This document shows positions 34,335-43,298 of a stretch of DNA of 64,000 nt, one piece after another. Under the pieces are notes generated by a model. That model was given only the letters and a program-made list of their open reading frames with translations, was not told the DNA's origin and made no database searches. Position numbers and translations under genes: made by a program. The stretch is from Candidatus Sacchlamyda saccharinae (GTDB lineage: Bacteria; Chlamydiota; Chlamydiia; Chlamydiales; Rhabdochlamydiaceae). The first letter of the stretch is position 1. Every line of letters starts with the position of its first letter. The stretch covers positions 992,001 to 1,056,000 of the forward strand of contig JAUHQI010000004.1 of assembly GCA_030408505.1 (NCBI GenBank), given 5' to 3'.

Positions 34335-37300
34335 ATGGAAAAAAGAAAGCGTTGGCAGAAGCTAGTTATCCTAGGAGTCCTCTTTTTAACGGTATACAAC
34401 ATCTTACCTACCGTATTCTTCTACTCCAAACAGTTAAAAAATCCTGTTGCAAAGGAAGATTCTACTAAAATTTCTTCTGAGATTATGCAACGGGTAAATC
34501 GTCTTGAAGACGATGCCCAGTCTTGGCTCGGCTCTTTTTGCAAGTCTTTGCATCTCAAGCCTCAAGCAATCATCCTCGATTCAGAAAATCCAGGACATAT
34601 CTCCGTTACCTTCAAAAACACCGAAGAGGCCGATACATTTAGGAGCGCACTACCCAGAGCAGGTTCTTTAATTTCTTTTGTCCCCAGCCAGCTCTCCCTG
34701 TACAACACAGGCGATATCACATCAAAAACTGTCGTCTTGCAGAGAAAAATCCCTTTGCACTTCACTGCAGACCAACAAGAAAACTTTTTCCAGTTTTCTG
34801 AAAAATACACAGAAAATGGCTCAGTATCACCTCTCTATCGAGCCCTTGTTTTCGACCGCGCTATGCAACTCGGAATGGCCGTTGGAGGCCCTAGCGAAAA
34901 TGCAAGCCTTATCCAGGCCGCCGCCGCTAAGGAAGGAGGTCCTGATAAAGTTGACCTCACAATGCGAATCGCCCAGAATATCCTTTCTCATGTAAAGGTT
35001 TTTGGTGAAAGTGGAGAAAACGCATCGCGCTACTTCGCTTCCTTCTCGCAAATTGACACTCCGAATCGAGACGCTTTTATTCAAAATTTTATTCAGACTC
35101 TAACACAGACAAAAGATCAGCTGAAACTCGAGCGAATAAGCCTCCAATCCGAGGCCCAGTTTGTCCAGGCTAAAGGCGAATTCCTCGAAACAGTAAAACA
35201 ACAGCGCCTAGAACAACTCACAGCTCAAGAAAAAACTCTAGAAGAAGCAGAAGAGCTGGTCAAAAAGCATAGACTAAAGTTTGCAGCTGGCAAGGCTCCT
35301 TGGACCTATGAATCCTTAAGCAGCAAGCTTGAGATGGATTTTGCTACAATGCAAGAAAAGGGCTCTAAGGTCCAGACGCTTTCCCTTGCAGGAAGAAACC
35401 CTTTCGTAGAAGCCTTCACCATCGATTGGTCATCTGAGACTATTGAACTCAACCTTTTTGCCGATCTAGCCTCCTTAAAAGAGAAAATGCAAGCCCAAGG
35501 TAAACTCTATCAAAAAGAGCAGATCGATCAATCAATCTACAACGAAATCGCCCATGACTCCCGTCTTTCAGGAGAAAGCATCAAACCACAAGGGAAGCAG
35601 TTTCTAGTAAAATTGAATCAGCTAGAAGGAAGTAAAAGCTTTCTTACCATGCGACTTTCTGCCATTGCAAACGCCCGCTCTGAAGAGATCTACCAGTCCC
35701 TTATCCAAAACTGGACCCCCAAACACCCCGACCTCAAAGGCGAATCTTTCCCCGTTTGGGATTACGCCACATACCAGCAGCTCCCTGCTCATGAGAGAAA
35801 ATTAGGCCTTCTTATCTACGCCCCTGCATGCCAAGCAGAAACACCTAAACACGGTCTCCACAACAACTCCATCTACGTGATCGCTAAGGGCCTTGATAAG
35901 ATCTTCCAAAAGGTGCAAGCCTCGCCAAACAGCGATGACTCAAAGCAATTTTTCAAAGACTTCAATTCACTTAAAGTGCTCCTGCAGCAGTACGGCATGT
36001 TCGGCTATCCGGGAAATACACTGGCGACAAGTGATCTAGATGGCCATTTCGTTTTTGAAGCAGAAGACTTTTATCTCCCCGTCTTAAGTGCCACAAGAGA
36101 AGACTTTGTCGTCAAAGGCACCAAGCGCTTTGCTACGCTTGAATTCACTAATAGAGAACAAAGACTCCTGACTCAAAATAAAATTGAAAACCACATTCAC
36201 GAAGACCTCCTGAAGTGGCGCGACGATTACCACGCAGCAAAACTCGGTATCAGCGGAGTCAATCCATATGACGTCCCCAAACCAACCAAAAGCGCCTTTT
36301 TCAACAACCTCGCTCTAAGCTGCAAAAAATATTTCCGCGGCGACGACAGAAAAATTCTCCATTGGGGACTCGATCTATCAGGTGGAAAAACCGTACAAAT
36401 TGAACTTCGCGATCAAAATAACCGCCAAGTCATTGGTGATGATGAGATCAACCAAGGGATCAATGAGCTCTACGAGCGGGTCAATAAAATGGGCGTCTCT
36501 GAAGTGAGTATCCGAAGAGAAGGCAACCTCATTACCCTCGATTTTCCTGGGTCGCAAGAACTCTCAGCAAGTGAGCTCATCAAAGCCTCAACCATGTACT
36601 TCCACATCGTCAATGAGAAATTCGATGAAAACAACCCAGCACTGAAAGAAGAATCAAACCAATTCCTCCAAGATGTTTGGAATGAAGCCGTCGTAACAGG
36701 CTGTAAAACTGCCGAAGAGATCAACCAAATCGCTTGGCGCCATATGCACGGTGATTCTTTCGATCCCGACGTCCTACAACCCCGCAGCCAAGCTGCACGC
36801 ACGCTTTACGAAAATGGACTACGCCTAGAGTCTCCACAAGACCACACAGGCGGCAACGACTTCAATGACGCCGTCTCTATGATCGCCATCCAGCGAGGCG
36901 AAGACTTCACACAGTGGCGTGGAAAAACACACCCTCTTACCATCGTCTTCCGCAACTTTGCCGTTGAAGGTGCCAATCTTAAAAACGTACAAGCAAGTTA
37001 CGACCCAAACAAAGGGAACTCTCTCAACTTCGAAATCAAAGGAAAAGAGACCCTAAAAACCGGAGAAAAAATCCTTCCTCGCGAAGATTTATACTCTTGG
37101 ACATCCCAATTCTCTAAAGATAAGATTGCCGGGACACCCAATGCCAGCTACTCAAGCGGCGAAGGGTGGCGGATGGCCGTGCTATTAAACGGCACTGTCA
37201 TTACAGCCCCTACACTCAACTACCCCATTAAAGAAGGTGGTATGATCGAAGGGAGCTTTACCCAGCGCGAAGCCGCGCAGCTAGAAGCCGATCTCAAAGC

Positions 37301-38903
37301 TGGATCGTTGTCCTTTACACCACGCATCCTTTCCGAGAAAAATGTAAGCCCCGAGATTGGAGCTAAAGAGCGCAATTTTGGCATCCTTGCCACCATGATC
37401 GCTCTGGCCCTTGTCGTAGCGTGCATGGTTGCCTACTACCGCTTTGGTGGACTCATTGCCTCGATTGCAGTGATCGTGAACCTCCTCATTATGTGGGCTA
37501 CTTTGCAAAACCTTGGTGCAACACTTACCCTTGCGACCATTGCAGGTGGAATTTTGACATTGGGAATGGCCGTTGACGCCAACGTCCTTGTCTTCGAAAG
37601 GATCCGCGAAGAATTTGCGATCACAGGGCGTATCGCCTCTGCCGTACATGCTGGATACCGCAAAGCGTTTTCCGCTATTTTAGATTCCAACGTAACCACG
37701 ATCATTGCTGCGCTCATCCTCATGCAATTTGACTCTGGTCCAATCAAAGGCTTTGCCATTACACTCATCATCGGTATCGCCTCATCCATGTTCACCGCCC
37801 TTTTCATGACCCGTTTCTTCTTTACAGGCTGGGTGAACAATCCAAAGCACACTAAACTAAGTATGTCTCAGTTCATCAAAGCTTCTAAATTCAACTTCAT
37901 GAAATTTGGCAAACTTGCCCTCGGAGCATCGACCGTGATCGTCCTCGCCGGTGGCTACCTCTTCTTCCAACAGAGAAACACCATCATGGGCATGGACTTT
38001 ACAGGTGGATATTCCCTGAACTTAGAAATGGAGAAAAGAGCAGAGGGTGACTACCGAGAAGTTATAGAAAAAGCCCTAATCGCCGCCGGAGCAAATGCTC
38101 AAGATTTCCAAGTACGACAACTCACTCCTGAAACACACATCCGCCTATTCCTTGGAAAAGGGATGCAACAAGCTGGCAAGCCCTTCTTTGGAATGCCAAT
38201 GGAAAACGCTTTAAGCGAATTCACCCATGCTTATGAGAATAATCCTCGCATTTCTTGGGTTGTAGACAGCTTGCAAAAACAAGGAGCCCTCCTTTCTGTA
38301 GATTCCCTGCAATCTCTCGATCAAAACTTCAGTGAGATCAGCGGCCAACTCTCCGATTCAATGCGTACTAGCGCCTTGACAGGACTGGGCCTTGCGATCC
38401 TTTGCATCTTGGTCTACATCACCATCCGCTTCGAATTTAAGTATGCAATCTCCGCTACACTCTGTCTTGCCCACGACATCGGTATAACGCTCGCCGTATT
38501 AGCTATCCTCAGCTATTTTGGAGTAGCGATTCAGATCGATCTCAACACCGTTGCGGCATTGATGACCATTGTGGGCTATTCCCTCAATGACACCATCATT
38601 GTATTTGATAGAGTCCGTGAAGACACAAGACTGATGCGTAAATCTTCTTTCATAGAAATTATGAATCATGCATTAAATGTAACTTTGAGCCGAACCGTAA
38701 TGACCTCGTGCACCACGATGCTCGTATTACTCCCGCTCATCTTCCTCGGAGGAAGCACAATATTTGCTTTCTCACTGGTGATGGTCATTGGGGTCGTATT
38801 TGGGACACTGTCCTCGCTCTTTATCGCCGCGCCGATGCTAAACTACTTTCATGCGCGCGCTGAAACTAAAGAGAAGACAACACCCCAAGTTGCGGCTCAA
38901 TAA
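34335..38903 (+). CDS. secDF: protein translocase subunits SecD and SecF, fused
   Basis: 1522 residues from the ATG at 34335 (MEKRKRWQKLVILGVLFLTVYNILPTVFF); a GTG at 34269 is in frame. Proton-driven helper of SecYEG. SecD part: first membrane helix, a large periplasmic region extended by several hundred residues between about 60 and 660, HWGLDLSGGKTVQIEL, then LGMAVDANVLVFERIREEF in helix 4. SecF part from about 1190: GMDFTGGYSLNLEM and GYSLNDTIIVFDRVREDTRL. Fusion and long insertion match what I recall of chlamydial SecDF. Divergent from purA. Confidence 0.96.
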   Translation: MEKRKRWQKLVILGVLFLTVYNILPTVFFYSKQLKNPVAKEDSTKISSEIMQRVNRLEDDAQSWLGSFCKSLHLKPQAIILDSENPGHISVTFKNTEEADTFRSALPRAGSLISFVPSQLSLYNTGDITSKTVVLQRKIPLHFTADQQENFFQFSEKYTENGSVSPLYRALVFDRAMQLGMAVGGPSENASLIQAAAAKEGGPDKVDLTMRIAQNILSHVKVFGESGENASRYFASFSQIDTPNRDAFIQNFIQTLTQTKDQLKLERISLQSEAQFVQAKGEFLETVKQQRLEQLTAQEKTLEEAEELVKKHRLKFAAGKAPWTYESLSSKLEMDFATMQEKGSKVQTLSLAGRNPFVEAFTIDWSSETIELNLFADLASLKEKMQAQGKLYQKEQIDQSIYNEIAHDSRLSGESIKPQGKQFLVKLNQLEGSKSFLTMRLSAIANARSEEIYQSLIQNWTPKHPDLKGESFPVWDYATYQQLPAHERKLGLLIYAPACQAETPKHGLHNNSIYVIAKGLDKIFQKVQASPNSDDSKQFFKDFNSLKVLLQQYGMFGYPGNTLATSDLDGHFVFEAEDFYLPVLSATREDFVVKGTKRFATLEFTNREQRLLTQNKIENHIHEDLLKWRDDYHAAKLGISGVNPYDVPKPTKSAFFNNLALSCKKYFRGDDRKILHWGLDLSGGKTVQIELRDQNNRQVIGDDEINQGINELYERVNKMGVSEVSIRREGNLITLDFPGSQELSASELIKASTMYFHIVNEKFDENNPALKEESNQFLQDVWNEAVVTGCKTAEEINQIAWRHMHGDSFDPDVLQPRSQAARTLYENGLRLESPQDHTGGNDFNDAVSMIAIQRGEDFTQWRGKTHPLTIVFRNFAVEGANLKNVQASYDPNKGNSLNFEIKGKETLKTGEKILPREDLYSWTSQFSKDKIAGTPNASYSSGEGWRMAVLLNGTVITAPTLNYPIKEGGMIEGSFTQREAAQLEADLKAGSLSFTPRILSEKNVSPEIGAKERNFGILATMIALALVVACMVAYYRFGGLIASIAVIVNLLIMWATLQNLGATLTLATIAGGILTLGMAVDANVLVFERIREEFAITGRIASAVHAGYRKAFSAILDSNVTTIIAALILMQFDSGPIKGFAITLIIGIASSMFTALFMTRFFFTGWVNNPKHTKLSMSQFIKASKFNFMKFGKLALGASTVIVLAGGYLFFQQRNTIMGMDFTGGYSLNLEMEKRAEGDYREVIEKALIAAGANAQDFQVRQLTPETHIRLFLGKGMQQAGKPFFGMPMENALSEFTHAYENNPRISWVVDSLQKQGALLSVDSLQSLDQNFSEISGQLSDSMRTSALTGLGLAILCILVYITIRFEFKYAISATLCLAHDIGITLAVLAILSYFGVAIQIDLNTVAALMTIVGYSLNDTIIVFDRVREDTRLMRKSSFIEIMNHALNVTLSRTVMTSCTTMLVLLPLIFLGGSTIFAFSLVMVIGVVFGTLSSLFIAAPMLNYFHARAETKEKTTPQVAAQ

Positions 38904-39026
38904 AGATTTTTATAAACAAAAGAGGAAATCACCGTTGCAAAAAATATCACCTATTTTTGCCCCTACCCACAAGTTTTCGACACTGAGAAACAGCTGTAAT
39001 GGGATTTACTCAAGGTATGACAAACC

Positions 39027-40769
39027 ATGCAAACAACTACAAAGGAAGATGAGTCCCTATGGATATACCCGCCGGTAGATTCCCCTTGGAATGAAAAAAT
39101 CATCAATGAGCTCAGTATCCATCCTGTGACCGCTCAGGTGCTGGTTTCTCGTGGATTTACAAATTTTGACCAGATCCACGACTATCTCTATGCCAAGCTC
39201 CCCAATCTACTTGACCCCAATCTTTTTCCAGAAATGGAAAAGGCCGTCGAGCGCGTTTTGCTTGCTGGAAAAAATAAAGAGACCATCCTCATCTACGGTG
39301 ATAACGACGTAGACGGGATCACAGGCGCCACGCTCCTCACCGAGTTTCTCAACTACATCGGCATCAAAGCCCTTGCCTACATCCCCAATCGGACCTCGCT
39401 CAACCAAAGCCTTATGCTTGATGCGCTGGACTACGCCTCCAAAAATAACTGCACCCTCCTCATCACGGTAGACTGCGGCATCACCTCCGCTGAAGAGACC
39501 CAGCAAGCCGTCAAACAAAAAGTGGATGTCATCGTCACCGACCACCACGAACCCACCGATCAGCTTCCCCACTGCATTGCAACCCTCAACCCGAAATTAA
39601 AAGGGAGTACCTATCCCAATCGCGATCTCACAGGCGTAGGCGTTGCCTTCAAGCTTGCCCACGGAATCACCAACACACTCATCATCAATGGTGAGATGAG
39701 CCCGAGCAAAATCGATCTCAAGCGCTACCTCGACCTCGTTGCCCTTGGAACCATTGCCGACATGGGCTCCCTACTTGGGGAAAACAGAATACTCGTCCGC
39801 TACGGCCTGCGCCAAATGCGTTTGGGCAAACGGATCGGTTTGACCAAACTCTTCACCGTGTGCGAGGTCAACCCCTCAGAAGTAACCACCCTCGACATCG
39901 CCTCCAAACTCGCCCCACGTTTAAACAGTTTGGGCCGCATTGCCGATCCCAATAAAGGCGTTGAACTCCTCCTCAATGACGATCCAGGCCAAGCCGAAAT
40001 CCTGGCCAACGAGCTCGACCTCAACAACATTGAAAGACAAAAAATTGAACGTAGAAACTCAGAAGATGTAGAAGCCTACATCGAAAAAAACCCTCAGATC
40101 TTCAAACACAGAGCGATCCTACTCTATTCCGATAAATGGCACCCCGGCATTATCCCCATCATCACAGCCCGCATCGCCAAACAGTACAACCGCCCCACCC
40201 TCATCATCGCCGTCGATCAAGGCCTTGGCAAAGGCTCCATCCGCACCATCCCCGAGTTCCCCATCCTGCCAATCCTCCGTGAGAACGCCAAGCTTCTCGA
40301 GAACTTTGGAGGTCACGACTTTGCCGCAGGCCTTACCATCAAACACGAAAATATTGAGACCTTCCGCAAAGCCTTCATCGCTGGAGCCGATAAAAGCCTG
40401 GCCGAACGAGACATCCAATCCAAGCTCCAGCTCGACGCCAAAATCGACTTTGGCGAGCTCACCTTCGACTTTATGGAGTCGCTCAACCTCCTCGAGCCCT
40501 TCGGCAACGAAAACCCTCCTCCTGTCTTCTATGCCGACGCCAAGCAAGCCTGGCCCCCCAAAGTAGTAGGAAAATCTCATCTTAAATTTTATCTAGAACA
40601 AAATGATAGAATGCTCGAAGGGATCGCCTTCAACATGGCCCACCGCCGGCCCCAGCTCCTGCGCAAAAACTTAATCCTACGCGTGGCTTTCACGCCCCAA
40701 ATCAACACCTTCCTCAACAAGTCGAGCATCCAGCTCCAAGTCCGCGACTTTAAAGTCTTAGAGGATTAG
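39027..40769 (+). CDS. recJ: single-stranded-DNA-specific exonuclease RecJ
   Basis: 580 residues. DHH-superfamily 5'-3' exonuclease for recombination and mismatch repair. Motifs: ILIYGDNDVDGITGATLL (about 88-105), LITVDCGITS, IVTDHHEPTDQ (DHH), LDLVALGTIADMGSL, and DHHA1 region GGHDFAAGLTI (about 430). It follows secDF as in Chlamydia. The stop overlaps the convergent pepF stop by 4 bases, with no terminator visible between them. Confidence 0.96.
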   Translation: MQTTTKEDESLWIYPPVDSPWNEKIINELSIHPVTAQVLVSRGFTNFDQIHDYLYAKLPNLLDPNLFPEMEKAVERVLLAGKNKETILIYGDNDVDGITGATLLTEFLNYIGIKALAYIPNRTSLNQSLMLDALDYASKNNCTLLITVDCGITSAEETQQAVKQKVDVIVTDHHEPTDQLPHCIATLNPKLKGSTYPNRDLTGVGVAFKLAHGITNTLIINGEMSPSKIDLKRYLDLVALGTIADMGSLLGENRILVRYGLRQMRLGKRIGLTKLFTVCEVNPSEVTTLDIASKLAPRLNSLGRIADPNKGVELLLNDDPGQAEILANELDLNNIERQKIERRNSEDVEAYIEKNPQIFKHRAILLYSDKWHPGIIPIITARIAKQYNRPTLIIAVDQGLGKGSIRTIPEFPILPILRENAKLLENFGGHDFAAGLTIKHENIETFRKAFIAGADKSLAERDIQSKLQLDAKIDFGELTFDFMESLNLLEPFGNENPPPVFYADAKQAWPPKVVGKSHLKFYLEQNDRMLEGIAFNMAHRRPQLLRKNLILRVAFTPQINTFLNKSSIQLQVRDFKVLED

Positions 40770-42442
40770 GACAGAGTGATAAATTCTTCAATATCTTGGG
40801 TGAGAGCGGCAAGAGACTCTTCCCAGAATTCGGGCTTTGTCAGATCTACGCCCAAATGCTTTTTGGCGAGATCTTCTACCCGCATTTGGGCAGTATCTTC
40901 GAGAAAAGCATCGAGCTTCTCCCCAAAACCTTCACCCTTGGCGTGGGCGTAGAGGCCATTGCTCATGAGATAGCCAAAGGTATAGGGGAAGTTGTAGAAG
41001 GGAAAATGGGTGTAGTAAAAATGGAGCTTCGAGGCCCAAAAGTAGGGATCCCAGTCGGAGAGGGCATCGCAGTAAGCATTCTTTTGCGCTTCTGTCATAA
41101 GCTCGCAGAGTTTATCTGCTGAAACAAAACCTTTTTTCCTTTCTGCATAGAAGGCTTTTTCAAAAAGGAGGCGGGCGTGCAAGTTCATAAAAAAGGCGAC
41201 GCTTCTTTGGAGCTTGTCGTCAAGGAGTTGGAGCTTCTCTTCGAGGCTTTTGGCCGATTGGATCGCCTGGTCAATAACTACAAGCTCTCCAAAAGTGGAG
41301 GCGGTTTCGGCTACATTCATCTGCGCGAGCTGGTGGAAGAAGGGAAGGTGCTTTACTCGCTCATTATGGTAAGCGTGGCCGAGTTCATGAGCGAGGGTAG
41401 CGACGTTATTTGCTGTCCCTTTAAAGGTCATAAATATGCGGCTCTCCCCTGTTTTCGGAAGCATGACACAGAAGCCCCCTGCTGCTTTTCCTGGTCTATC
41501 TTCGGCTTCGACCCACTGGGACTCGAAGGCATTTTTTGCAAAGGCGCCCATCTTAGGATGAAATTTGTTGAACTGCTCGATAACGGTTTGGCAGGCCTCT
41601 TCCCAGCTCACCTCTTTGGGTTTTCCAATAGGTGCCTCCACATCGATCCAAGAGAGCTTTTCTAGACCTAAGATCTCTGCTTTTTTCTTCAGGTATTTTA
41701 GGAAGGCCGGTTTTGCCTTTTCAATGGCAGTCCACATCGCATCCATCGTCTCTGGCTCCATCCGGTTAAGGAAGAGAGGCTCATGCAGGATGTCATCCCA
41801 CCCACGCGCCGCATAGACTTTCAGGCGAAAGCCGGCGATGTGATTGAGCATCTGCGCCAAGAAATCAGAAGAACCTTTCCAGGCCTCTTCCCAGTCTTGG
41901 AAAGCTTTGAGACGGGTATCTCTGTCTGGAGCGGTTAGAGCATTGAAGGCTTGACCGATAGAGAGCCCCTCTTCCCCTACTTTAATCTTACCGGTATAGG
42001 ATTGGTAGAGAGACCAAAAGCTGTGGTAGCCGTCGGCTGAGAGGGCATTGATGAGCTTTTCTTGCTCTACAGGGGCTTTTTCTTTGGCCCAACTCCGCAT
42101 TTCCTCAATATAAAAAGCGATATCGGGCAACTCTTTCAATAGAGCTTGAAAATCCGCAACGCTTGCCAATTGATTCCCAAGGGCAAAGAGGGCGCCCTCA
42201 TAGCTTGCGAGGAGCTCAGAGATGCAGCCGCTTTTTTGGTGAGCGATCTGGTCTACGGTATTCTGTGCAAGAAGACAGTCAACATAGGCTTCCAATTGCC
42301 GCACGAGCTTACCAGCTTCCTGGACATTGAGAATAGTTTGTTTCTGATCTTGTGAGGGTTTGAGCAGCTCTCTTACATGCTCAACTTCCTTTTGGAACTC
42401 TTCGTCAAAGGAGTAGATGTTGTCCAGGCGCCATGTGTTCAT
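40766..42442 (-). CDS. pepF: oligoendopeptidase F (M3 metallopeptidase)
   Basis: 558 residues from the ATG (MNTWRLDNIYSFDEEFQKEV); a TTG 9 bases upstream is in frame. Cytosolic zinc peptidase cleaving oligopeptides. Active site NVATLAHELGHAYHNERV with H-E-x2-H at about 355 and the downstream Glu in NVAETASTFGELVVID. C-terminal helical dome as usual. Likely degrades peptides taken up from the host or left by proteolysis. No clear ribosome site. Confidence 0.95.
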   Translation of the reverse strand: MNTWRLDNIYSFDEEFQKEVEHVRELLKPSQDQKQTILNVQEAGKLVRQLEAYVDCLLAQNTVDQIAHQKSGCISELLASYEGALFALGNQLASVADFQALLKELPDIAFYIEEMRSWAKEKAPVEQEKLINALSADGYHSFWSLYQSYTGKIKVGEEGLSIGQAFNALTAPDRDTRLKAFQDWEEAWKGSSDFLAQMLNHIAGFRLKVYAARGWDDILHEPLFLNRMEPETMDAMWTAIEKAKPAFLKYLKKKAEILGLEKLSWIDVEAPIGKPKEVSWEEACQTVIEQFNKFHPKMGAFAKNAFESQWVEAEDRPGKAAGGFCVMLPKTGESRIFMTFKGTANNVATLAHELGHAYHNERVKHLPFFHQLAQMNVAETASTFGELVVIDQAIQSAKSLEEKLQLLDDKLQRSVAFFMNLHARLLFEKAFYAERKKGFVSADKLCELMTEAQKNAYCDALSDWDPYFWASKLHFYYTHFPFYNFPYTFGYLMSNGLYAHAKGEGFGEKLDAFLEDTAQMRVEDLAKKHLGVDLTKPEFWEESLAALTQDIEEFITLS

Positions 42443-42479
42443 ATAACGCAAAAGCTTACAACAGCAAGTATTTCAGGGC

Positions 42480-42515
42480 AAAAAAAATCGGGCTTGGGGG
42501 AAAATCAAGCCCGAT
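42480..42515 (-). terminator. Rho-independent terminator of euo
   Basis: Minus strand: perfect 10-bp stem ATCGGGCTTG (42515-42506 pairs with 42496-42487), 9-base loop, followed by eight T (42487-42480). About 30 bases after the euo stop. Confidence 0.85.
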
Positions 42516-42544
42516 CTAGAAACCTTGTTTCTCAAAAGCAACGC

Positions 42545-43012
42545 TTACATAGCGCTAGAGTCTTCTAATTGCTTACTGAGGTAGTTTTCTTTGTATCCAT
42601 TGATGTCATCGATATGAATGACCCACGCAGCACCTTTACGAGATGCTTTTAGTAGTCCTACACGAGTTGCGTAGTAGATTTTTTGTGCGGGAACTCCAAG
42701 GGCTTTTGCCGCTTGGTTTACAGAGTAGTAACCTTTGTTATTATCAAAAAGGAGCTCTCCTTCATACATCGACTTTGTTCTAGAGTATTTCTGGCGACGG
42801 TAGTCTTCCAGATCTTCTAGGTCAATTGTCCAACGAGTGGTATGCTTTGTTGCTTTCAGCTTGTTTTGCTTGATGGCAACATAAATAGCCTGTCTCGTTA
42901 CATTATTGATCTTAGCTGCTTCAGTGATAGAGACTAGCTTCTTCCCTTGAGCAGGTGCTTGTAGCTCCTGATCAGAAGTAGCAGTATCTGCCTGTTTAAA
43001 CTCTTGATCCAT
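42545..43012 (-). CDS. euo: Euo-type DNA-binding repressor
   Basis: 155 residues from the ATG at 43012, preceded by GGAGG 9 bases upstream (a TTG at 43027 overlaps that site and is not the start). Two helix-turn-helix segments are recognisable: VSITEAAKINNVTRQAIYVAIKQNKLKA (about 27-54) and YSVNQAAKALGVPAQKIYYATRVGLLKA (about 94-121). Each is followed by a W-x-I or WVIHIDDI strand, so the protein is an internal duplication of an excisionase-like unit. Euo in Chlamydia represses late genes and is expressed early. Neighbours recJ and secDF match Chlamydia. Has its own terminator. Confidence 0.93.
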   Translation of the reverse strand: MDQEFKQADTATSDQELQAPAQGKKLVSITEAAKINNVTRQAIYVAIKQNKLKATKHTTRWTIDLEDLEDYRRQKYSRTKSMYEGELLFDNNKGYYSVNQAAKALGVPAQKIYYATRVGLLKASRKGAAWVIHIDDINGYKENYLSKQLEDSSAM

Positions 43013-43298
43013 TTTTCTATCCTCCAAACTTAAAGCTTGTTGAGTAAGGTTCTCAGGAACCGGACTCTGTTTTTATATTAGTTTTTTCCTTAAGTAGAAT
43101 ATTATTTTCCCATAAATAAGAATTGAAATCAACCTCTTATTTCAAGTTTCTGCTCCTCTTAGCTTTAGATCTAATTTGCTCAAAAAAAATCTATTTTGAA
43201 TATTTTATCCTCTTAACTAGCAAGTATTTAGCAAAACATCTTTTTTCGTAGCCACAAAGAAATTTATCCCGTATGCTGCAAAAAAAGGAATTCTGACA
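43013..43298. promoter_or_regulatory. euo-tsp divergent intergenic region
   Basis: 286 bases, AT-rich, without a supported ORF. It must hold the promoters of euo (minus) and tsp (plus). An inverted repeat TTGAAAT (43123-43129) / ATTTCAA (43139-43145) sits near the middle and could be an operator. Several AT-rich stretches could serve as -10 boxes; none has a convincing -35 partner by eye. Confidence 0.45.
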
